56,111 nucleotides of DNA from an uncultured Burkholderiales bacterium (GTDB lineage: Bacteria; Pseudomonadota; Gammaproteobacteria; Burkholderiales; Burkholderiaceae_C): NCBI GenBank assembly GCA_903828695.1, contig CAIKNE010000099.1, positions 1 to 56,111 on the forward strand. The letters are read 5' to 3'. The notes beneath the pieces are model-generated. The model saw only the letters and a list, made by a program, of their open reading frames with translations. It searched no databases and was not told where the DNA came from. The translations under genes and the position numbers were made by a program. Each line of letters starts with the position of its first letter. The stretch's first letter is position 1. This document shows, piece after piece, positions 50,132 to 56,111 of the stretch.

Positions 50132-51031
50132 TCACAAAACTTTTTGCATCTCAATATGAACAATGCCAGCCTCCTCAAAGGGCTCACCAAGAGTTACGTA
50201 GTGGTGTTTGGCGTAAAACCCCTGTGCTTGCATTTGGGCATGTAGCGATAAATTTTTAACATGCCTTTCCCGTGCAACACGCTCTAAAGCAGTTAACACT
50301 TTAGAACCCCAGTGTGTGCCCCTTAGGTCGCGTCTTACGGCCATTCGACCGATTTTGCAAGTTGGGCTGCTAACACCTGGTGAAGGCGCTATCAACCGAG
50401 CAGTTGCAATGGGTAAGTTCAGCGCGTTGTATAAAACCACATGGTCACTGCTCTCATCTAATTCGTCCTCCTCCATATGGTTGGGGACACCTTGTTCGCG
50501 GACAAATACGTCCTGCCTAACACCTAAAGCGTCTGCTCTAAGTTCCTTCCAAGAGCCTAGGCGTAAACGGGTTATTTCCTCGCCGGCTTCGTAGTGAGTG
50601 AGTAAGGATTTCAACTCTGCGGGGATGGGTTTAGGCACCTTTTGGACGGCATGCACAAATACGTAAACAATCTCAGCCAGTATGAGCGCTTTAGAGTCTC
50701 GAAATATAGCGCCTTTGAAACTCATGGATGAGTTACCGACTCGTTCGCAGCGAAGGCAAACCGTTAGGGTCTCATCAAAGTGTGCAGAGCCGTTGTACTC
50801 AAGGCTCGCTTTTTTGACAAATAAATCCCCCTCCAACTCCTGGAGCGTGAGCTCGTAGGGCAGCGCTAATTCACGCCAGTACTGCGTCACAGCAATATCA
50901 AAGTAGGTCAGGTAATGGGGATTGAAGACAACCTTTTGCAGATCGACCTCCGCCCACCTGACCCTTAAACGGTGTTGGAGTCTAAAGTCCGAGAGCTTTA
51001 CTGTGCTGGGTGTGGCGGTTGATTGGGACAT
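50132..51031 (-). CDS. Fusion of YbgC/FadM-like thioesterase and GNAT acetyltransferase
   Basis: N-terminal half (about 12-145) is a hotdog thioesterase of the YbgC type: RVRWAEVDLQKVVFNPHYLTYFD contains the E-V-D catalytic region and the NPHYL helix. C-terminal half (about 150-299) is a GNAT fold: VFVREQGVPNHMEEDELDESS, CKIGRMAVRRDLRGTHWGSK and LHAQMQAQGFYAKHHYV, resembling the ElaA branch. In the acetyl-CoA loop, R-G-T-H-W-G replaces the usual R-G-x-G-I-G, which could weaken CoA binding. It is 7 bp downstream of the hydrolase gene on the same strand. Reaction unknown; joining both activities suggests handling of acyl-CoA. Confidence 0.78.
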   Translation of the reverse strand: MSQSTATPSTVKLSDFRLQHRLRVRWAEVDLQKVVFNPHYLTYFDIAVTQYWRELALPYELTLQELEGDLFVKKASLEYNGSAHFDETLTVCLRCERVGNSSMSFKGAIFRDSKALILAEIVYVFVHAVQKVPKPIPAELKSLLTHYEAGEEITRLRLGSWKELRADALGVRQDVFVREQGVPNHMEEDELDESSDHVVLYNALNLPIATARLIAPSPGVSSPTCKIGRMAVRRDLRGTHWGSKVLTALERVARERHVKNLSLHAQMQAQGFYAKHHYVTLGEPFEEAGIVHIEMQKVL

Positions 51032-51038
51032 GAATGGT

Positions 51039-52046
51039 TCAAACTAAATCGATTAAGAAATTGCAGGCATCAACGTGTGACTCTTGCGCCTCTTGTATGA
51101 AGCGCCCCATTTTGATGAATCCGTGGACCACGCCTCTGAAAATCTTGCAAGTCACGCGCAGTCCCTGCGCCTGCACCATATTCGCAAGGGCAAGACCTTC
51201 GTCTCTTAGCGGGTCACACTCAGCAAGTCCAATCCAAGTGGGGGGGAGTAAGTTTAAGTGTGGAGAATTCAAGGCACTAAAACGCCAGTCAGCAGTGGTT
51301 TTCAATTTATCGGGCCCTGCGTGGTACAAATCGTAGAAGTACTGGATGGTTTGTTGCTCTAATAAGTAGCCCCTTTCGTACGCACGGTGGGAGGGCATGT
51401 TTTGCGTTGCTGAACAACCTGGGTAGAAAAGTATTTGCCCTTTGAAACGATGCCCCTCAAGCACTGCGTTTTGTGCACAGTAAAGACTGAGTGTCCCACC
51501 CGCACTGTCCCCCCCAACAAATAGGTGCCTAGGACTGATTTTTAAATCTAGCGCATTTTTAAAAACCCAATCACAAGCGCTCCAACAGTCTGTGTGAGCT
51601 GTGGGGAAAGTAAACTCAGGTGCTAACCTGTACTCTACACTGATCACTATCATTTTGGAGAGTCTTGCAATTTCTTTGCAAAGGGCAGCGTGCGTTTGGA
51701 CGCTACCAATCGTAAACCCTCCTCCGTGCAAATAAATCAGTGCGGGGGAGACCTGCGCGCCACTTTGTTTGCCAACTGTTTGCAAGCTGAGGGGCCGCCA
51801 AAGTTTGATCAAAATGCGGTGCCCATCCAGTGCACTGACCTGATAAGTCTCCTCAGAAAAGACTGGGAAACTCGGGGGCTCTAAGATATCGGCCGCCCCA
51901 GCGTACTGCGCTTTTGCTGCATCGGGGGGGAGGGTATGTAACAAAGGCCTTTTGGCCTTTACTATATTGTTCAACACCGTTTGCATGGCAAACGTTAGGG
52001 GAGCTGGATCACGAGGGCTAGAGGGGGGCGAGTGGGGTGCGAACAT
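51039..52046 (-). CDS. Alpha/beta hydrolase, hormone-sensitive-lipase type
   Basis: Esterase/lipase of the HSL-like family, 335 aa. The oxyanion motif HGGGF (in IYLHGGGFTIGS), nucleophile elbow GDSAGG, the acid Asp in AECDPLRDEG and the His in GVVHGFIKMGRF make a complete catalytic triad. No signal peptide, so cytosolic. It is transcribed toward the thioesterase-GNAT gene and diverges from the iron-containing alcohol dehydrogenase. Substrate probably a small ester; not predictable. Confidence 0.9.
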   Translation of the reverse strand: MFAPHSPPSSPRDPAPLTFAMQTVLNNIVKAKRPLLHTLPPDAAKAQYAGAADILEPPSFPVFSEETYQVSALDGHRILIKLWRPLSLQTVGKQSGAQVSPALIYLHGGGFTIGSVQTHAALCKEIARLSKMIVISVEYRLAPEFTFPTAHTDCWSACDWVFKNALDLKISPRHLFVGGDSAGGTLSLYCAQNAVLEGHRFKGQILFYPGCSATQNMPSHRAYERGYLLEQQTIQYFYDLYHAGPDKLKTTADWRFSALNSPHLNLLPPTWIGLAECDPLRDEGLALANMVQAQGLRVTCKIFRGVVHGFIKMGRFIQEAQESHVDACNFLIDLV

Positions 52047-52223
52047 ATTGCTATTTTCCCTTATTTTTTTGACCGCCTTCAGGCCCCCAAGGATCGTTAT
52101 ACTGGACTTTAGAAATTTCGTAGCAAAACACTTGCCTTTTTCGCAGTCTCCTAGGACTTAGCCCTAACGATTTGAGGTGCTCAAGAGTCGTGGACTTTTA
52201 ATTCCTATTTTTTGAACTCTCAC

Positions 52224-53378
52224 ATGTCAAATATTTTCTACATCACTCAAATTAACATCGACTTTGGTGTTCTCTCGACTCTAAAGCAGGAGTGCGATAA
52301 GTACGGCATCACCAAGCCTCTCATCATTACGGATCAAGGTATCAAGGCTGCGGGCATACTGGATAAAGCGCTATCTCAAATCAGCGCTCTGAAGGTCTGT
52401 GTTTTCGATCAAACGCCCTCCAACCCAACAGAGCAAGCTGTTAGGGCTGGTGTCAAAATTTGTTTAGACAATGGTTGTGATGGGTTGATCGCTTTGGGAG
52501 GGGGATCCTCTATTGATTGTGCAAAGGGCGTTGCCATTGCCGCAACCCATCCTGGCCCCCTTAAAACATACGCAACCATTGAGGGTGGCTCACCCAAAAT
52601 CACCGATCAGGTGCTACCTCTGATTGCTATTCCAACGACCGCAGGCACAGGGAGCGAGGTAGCTAGGGGTGCGATTGTGATTGTGGACGACGGGCGCAAA
52701 CTGGGTTTTCATTCATGGTTTTTGGTCCCCAAAGTTGCCTTACTTGATCCCGAACTCACGCTGGGACTGCCCCCACTGCTCACCGCAGCAACGGGTATGG
52801 ACGCTATTGCACATTGTATGGAGACATTTATGGCTCCTAGCTTTAACCCTCCCGCAGACGGTATTGCATTAGAGGGTCTATTCAGGGGGTGGAATCACAT
52901 CCTAAAGGCTACGCAAAATGGTCAAGATAAAGAGGCAAGGATGAACATGATGTGCGCCTCTATGCAAGGCGCTATGGCATTTCAAAAGGGCCTGGGCTGC
53001 GTGCACTCGCTAAGTCATAGTTTGGGGGGCGTGAATCCAGGGCTACACCACGGCACTTTGAACGCAGTCTTTTTGCCCGCTGTTGTGAAGTTCAATAGCG
53101 CTGCTCCATCGCTTTCAAAAGATAACCGTTTAATGCGTATGGCAAACGCCATGGGACTTCAAGCATCCTCGCACGAGCAAGCAAGTCGAGCGATTGCTCA
53201 GGCCATTAAAGATATGAACGCCCACCTTGGGTTGCCCCAGGGACTGGCAGAGATGGGTGTGAAAGAGGAGTGGTTTGAAAAAATAATTGTAGGCGCAACC
53301 GCTGATCACTGCCATAAAACCAATCCAAGAATTGCTACCCATGCAGACTACACACAGATGTTGCAAGAGTCTATGTAG
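52224..53378 (+). CDS. Iron-containing alcohol dehydrogenase
   Basis: Group III metal-dependent alcohol dehydrogenase, 384 aa. NAD-binding region ALGGGSSIDCAKG, then PTTAGTGSEV, and metal ligands in GMDAIAHCMETF, CVHSLSHSLGG and LHHGTLNAVFLP (Asp/His cluster). The frame could start at TTG 52212, but ATG 52224 gives MSNIFYITQINIDFG, as in relatives. It is divergent from the hydrolase. It may oxidise an alcohol to an aldehyde or act as a maleylacetate-reductase-like enzyme; context does not decide. Confidence 0.92.
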   Translation: MSNIFYITQINIDFGVLSTLKQECDKYGITKPLIITDQGIKAAGILDKALSQISALKVCVFDQTPSNPTEQAVRAGVKICLDNGCDGLIALGGGSSIDCAKGVAIAATHPGPLKTYATIEGGSPKITDQVLPLIAIPTTAGTGSEVARGAIVIVDDGRKLGFHSWFLVPKVALLDPELTLGLPPLLTAATGMDAIAHCMETFMAPSFNPPADGIALEGLFRGWNHILKATQNGQDKEARMNMMCASMQGAMAFQKGLGCVHSLSHSLGGVNPGLHHGTLNAVFLPAVVKFNSAAPSLSKDNRLMRMANAMGLQASSHEQASRAIAQAIKDMNAHLGLPQGLAEMGVKEEWFEKIIVGATADHCHKTNPRIATHADYTQMLQESM

Positions 53379-53415
53379 CCATTGATTGGCGTGACTTTGT
53401 TAAAGTAGATTAGCC

Positions 53416-53445
53416 CAAACCAAACCAAACCAAGCCAAACCAACC
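53416..53445. repeat. Imperfect 5-bp tandem repeat, six units of CAAAC type
   Basis: Six consecutive units of CAAAC (fourth unit CAAGC, sixth CAACC) between the alcohol dehydrogenase and the repetitive protein gene. The rest of this convergent gap has no terminator I can see. Confidence 0.75.
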
Positions 53446-53467
53446 AGGTAAGGCAAGGCCTAGCGTT

Positions 53468-56111
53468 CTAGATTGTCGGTTTGTCCTTATTCGGCCCCAC
53501 TTGGGTGAGCGTTTGAGCGTTAGTCGGGTTCGCTAAGTTGTTGACAATCACAGGTGTGGCTGCAACCACCACAGATGTAATGATAGGGTTGTACTGTGTG
53601 AGCGACTGTGTCAATGATTGCGCAAGTGCGCTGCTTAGCGCTTGCGATGAATCACCATCAATGCTTACGTTTGAAACAATACCCTGAGAGCTACTAGGGG
53701 CTGCTACCCCAGAGCCTGATACCCCAGGCCCTGAGAAGACAGCAGATGCAGCCCCCATTGGAGATGAGGTATAGGCATTGAGGGCCGCTGTGAGTTGGGA
53801 GGTCGAGCTCAGTGTGCCACTTGTGGAGGCCAACCAAACATCCGCCATCTCATGGGTGCTGCCGTCAGTGGTCGTGTAGGAGGAGATCATTCCTACCGTG
53901 TTTCCATTGCTATTTGTATTGACAACCGATGCGCTGAGATTCAAAGACTTGATGTTTAGTTCCGAGAGGGTGAACAAACTACCTATTGGCGTAGAGCCAT
54001 CGATACCCGTGTCTACCCAGACCTGCAGGTGATTGAAAATAGGGTCACTTGCACTGATCTCTGTTGCGCCAGGCGTGGTGAACGCCGCAAGCGCAGCGAA
54101 CCCATTCGCTGCGGTCTGTCCGTTGGGCAAAATGGTTGCAGATCCAAAGAGCTCAGAACCATTTGTAATAGAAGTTGCCCCTGTGGGTAAATCAACCAAG
54201 AAACCTTCTCCAGGTGTGATCCAACCCACATAGGAAGCTTGACCCGTATTGCCAAGATCAAAGGCGACCCCGGATTTGCCGATTTGCTGGGTCTGTATAC
54301 CAGGATCACGGCCCTTTGAGGTCAATACATTGAACGCTTGCGAGCTCAAGCCCGCAACGTTTGCGGTGCTGAGTGCCTCTATTCCACTGAGGTCCAGGAC
54401 CAGTGGTGTGAGCGTCTTGAGTACGGAGGCCTGTGTGGTGGTGAACGCTGAAAGCTGAGCTGAGCTGAGCGCACCTAGTTGATGGTCGCTAAAGCCCATC
54501 ATGGCACTGGTTGTGAGTAATGCTACGTCAGCCGTGCTGATCTGCGCCAACTGATTGGTGCTCAACACTGAGATTTGCGTTGAAGTTAAACCGCTGACCT
54601 GTGTGGTCGTAAGGGCTGCAATCTGAGGCCCTTTGAGGCTGACAATTTGACTAGAAGTGAACTGTCCTAATTGCTGTGAGGTGAGCACAGAAAATGTAGA
54701 TGTGAGGAGTCCTGCAATTTGCAAGGTGCTAAGAGCAGCGATGCCAACACTTGATATTGCATCTAATTGTGCAGAGCCGAGGCTGTTTAACTGTTGGAGA
54801 GATAAAGCCACTAAGTCCTGGGTTGCCAAAACGCCTACTTGCTGTGTGCTCAGTCCGGGTAAGTTCGCTGTTGTTAACCCTTTCATCTGTGCAGTGCTTA
54901 GGTAGGGCAAACTCAGGGGCGAGATGGCGCCAACTTGGGCGGAACTGAGGACCGTCAATTGTGAGACGCTAAGTCCCAGTATTTGAGTTGAATTCAACAG
55001 ACCAACTGTGGTTGTGCTCAAGGACTGAAGTTGCCCTGCGCTCAGGCCCACGAGTTGTTGGGAGGTTAGAGCAGTAAACTGCGAGCTAGATAGTGCCCCA
55101 AGCTCTGTGGTGGTGAGACTGGCGAGTTGTGCAGAACTAAGCTGTGTAATTCCCGTGCTCGTGATCTCCTGCAAAACCGTACTGCTCAGTGCATTGAGTT
55201 GAGAGCCCGATAGGCCCCTGATCTGCGTGCTGGTCAGGTTTTGAATATCTAGTAGTGGGATCTGATTAAGGGTGCTTGGGGTTAGTGCATTTAACGCTGA
55301 TGACGTTAAATAACCAATCTGCGTTGACATGATCGATTGAACCCCAGAGCTGGTGAGGCCAACAATACCTGCAGGCGAGAGCGCAGCAATCTGACTCGGT
55401 GTCAACAACGGAATCTCTGAGGTGGTTAAGGCGCCAATAAAGTCAGAGCCAAGGCCACTGATTTGCTTGGTGCTCAGTTGTACCAAATCAGCTGTTGGGA
55501 TGATCGCAACATTGGAGGAGCTCAGTGCAGCAAACTGATCAGTCGTTATGCCCTGTATTTGATTCGTAGTGATTTGGGTGACCAAAGCACTGGATAAGGA
55601 GGATATTGCTGCACTATTGAAGGCTGCAATTTGTTTGGACGTGAGTGCTTGGAACTGCGTGCTGGATAACTGATTAACAGTAGTGGTGCTTAGATTTCCG
55701 ATTTGAACCGTTTGAAGCGATGCCATTGCATTTGTTGTGATCAAAGCCCAATTGGTCGTACTTAAGCTGCTGAGCTGAGACCCCGAGAGTCCTTGTAATT
55801 GCTTAGTGCTTAGAACATTAAACTGCGTCGTACTTAGTAACTGAACCTGTACGGGGGTGAGTCCCGCTAACTGAGATGAGCCCAAACCACTGAACGCGGA
55901 GGCTGAAATGGCGGCCATAGAGTCGGTGCCCAAGGAGGCCAAAGTCGCAGTCGTCAGGCCCGGTATTTGGTTGGAGGTCAGGCTTGCGAAGTCAGCCGTA
56001 CTGAGCTGCAAGCCATACGAGCTCAGGGCGACTTCGAGCGCGGTAATTTGATTTGAGCTCAAGGAGGCAAATTGACTTGGGGTGAGTGCGCTCACATTAC
56101 TCGAGCTCAAA
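53468..56111 (-). CDS. Octapeptide-repeat protein with ELFG-type calcium-binding-like C-terminus (5' end outside window)
   Basis: Carboxy-terminal 880 residues of a larger protein; the frame runs off the right edge and no true start is visible (the first in-frame TTG at 56110 is only a Leu of a repeat). Residues 1-595 of the visible part are about 74 eight-residue repeats, consensus L-[ST]-[ST]-x-Q-[ILVF]-x-x, with one 11-residue exception. Then comes a region with LVLDLSGIEAL, GVAFDLGNTGQASYVGW, NGSELFGSATILPNG, FAALAAF, FNHLQVWVDTGIDG and LNIKSLNLSASVV, the layout of the ELFG/EF-hand-like module of big secreted adhesins. A Ser/Gly-rich tail ends in NKDKPTI. No Cys. Likely secreted, perhaps by a type I system; no transporter is adjacent. 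Confidence 0.75.
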   Translation of the reverse strand, partial: LSSSNVSALTPSQFASLSSNQITALEVALSSYGLQLSTADFASLTSNQIPGLTTATLASLGTDSMAAISASAFSGLGSSQLAGLTPVQVQLLSTTQFNVLSTKQLQGLSGSQLSSLSTTNWALITTNAMASLQTVQIGNLSTTTVNQLSSTQFQALTSKQIAAFNSAAISSLSSALVTQITTNQIQGITTDQFAALSSSNVAIIPTADLVQLSTKQISGLGSDFIGALTTSEIPLLTPSQIAALSPAGIVGLTSSGVQSIMSTQIGYLTSSALNALTPSTLNQIPLLDIQNLTSTQIRGLSGSQLNALSSTVLQEITSTGITQLSSAQLASLTTTELGALSSSQFTALTSQQLVGLSAGQLQSLSTTTVGLLNSTQILGLSVSQLTVLSSAQVGAISPLSLPYLSTAQMKGLTTANLPGLSTQQVGVLATQDLVALSLQQLNSLGSAQLDAISSVGIAALSTLQIAGLLTSTFSVLTSQQLGQFTSSQIVSLKGPQIAALTTTQVSGLTSTQISVLSTNQLAQISTADVALLTTSAMMGFSDHQLGALSSAQLSAFTTTQASVLKTLTPLVLDLSGIEALSTANVAGLSSQAFNVLTSKGRDPGIQTQQIGKSGVAFDLGNTGQASYVGWITPGEGFLVDLPTGATSITNGSELFGSATILPNGQTAANGFAALAAFTTPGATEISASDPIFNHLQVWVDTGIDGSTPIGSLFTLSELNIKSLNLSASVVNTNSNGNTVGMISSYTTTDGSTHEMADVWLASTSGTLSSTSQLTAALNAYTSSPMGAASAVFSGPGVSGSGVAAPSSSQGIVSNVSIDGDSSQALSSALAQSLTQSLTQYNPIITSVVVAATPVIVNNLANPTNAQTLTQVGPNKDKPTI
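54326..56110 (-). repeat. About 74 tandem 24-bp units encoding octapeptide repeats
   Basis: Every eight residues begins with Leu (sometimes Ile or Phe), followed by Ser/Thr-Ser/Thr, a variable residue, usually Gln, an aliphatic or Phe, and two small residues: for example LSTKQISG, LTSTQIRG, LSSAQLAS. Phase holds from the right edge to LSSQAFNV with a single 3-residue insertion (LEVALSSYGLQ). DNA copies are diverged rather than identical, so the array is old and held by selection on protein. Confidence 0.92.

Noticed and set aside
52069-52103. TTGACC and TATACT upstream of the alcohol dehydrogenase as a sigma-70 promoter
   Set aside because: Spacer is about 23 bp, too long for a sigma-70 promoter.

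Overview
The window is 56.1 kb of bacterial chromosome. The order dapC-dapD-dapE-prmB, a divergent smc-zipA-ligA-def block, map-glnD divergent from purL, and msrB-yciB-bolA-parvulin point to a betaproteobacterium of the order Burkholderiales, possibly a freshwater Polynucleobacter-like or Alcaligenaceae/Burkholderiaceae lineage. Two Bug-family tripartite tricarboxylate transporter binding proteins, typical of that order, agree with this. The placement rests on gene content and order only. No rRNA, tRNA, CRISPR array, insertion sequence or prophage was seen.

Region by region. (1) 1-3.8 kb is visibly AT-rich: a minus-strand AzlC-like permease fragment, a Bug binding protein and a glutathione S-transferase, then a plus-strand serine-hydrolase lipoprotein. 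(2) 3.86-9.9 kb: an RraA/HMG-aldolase-like protein, an LVIVD beta-propeller protein, a TPR-glycosyltransferase fusion, two small ORFs and pal with a strong terminator. A 498-bp stretch with no convincing gene follows. (3) 10.3-24.7 kb is core: minus-strand dapC, dapD, dapE, prmB and an ABC-F ATPase (lysine/peptidoglycan precursor synthesis plus translation), and plus-strand smc, zipA-like, ligA and def (chromosome and division functions). (4) 24.8-38.5 kb: a second Bug protein, a small secreted protein, glnD and map, then purL on the other strand, then a parvulin isomerase, bolA, yciB, msrB and selO. (5) 38.8-45 kb: a plus-strand acyl-CoA cluster (acyl-CoA synthetase, enoyl-CoA hydratase/3-hydroxyacyl-CoA dehydrogenase, PaaI thioesterase, GST-like protein, SDR). 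(6) 45.2-56.1 kb: tex, two lipoproteins (one with a glycine-rich C-terminus), a thioesterase-GNAT fusion, an alpha/beta hydrolase, an iron-containing alcohol dehydrogenase, and the 3' part of a large repetitive protein that runs off the right edge.

Most of the window is ordinary housekeeping. The most distinctive object is the right-edge protein. It has about 74 consecutive, almost perfectly phased 8-residue repeats (consensus L-[ST]-[ST]-x-Q-[ILVF]-x-x), followed by a C-terminal region resembling the 'ELFG' calcium-binding module of large secreted adhesins, but with weakened ligand loops. Other points worth a second look are an Ala-His repeat inside PurL, the YbgC-like/GNAT fusion, the translational coupling of selO and msrB, a GST-like protein with an extra C-terminal segment, and short tandem duplications next to stop codons.
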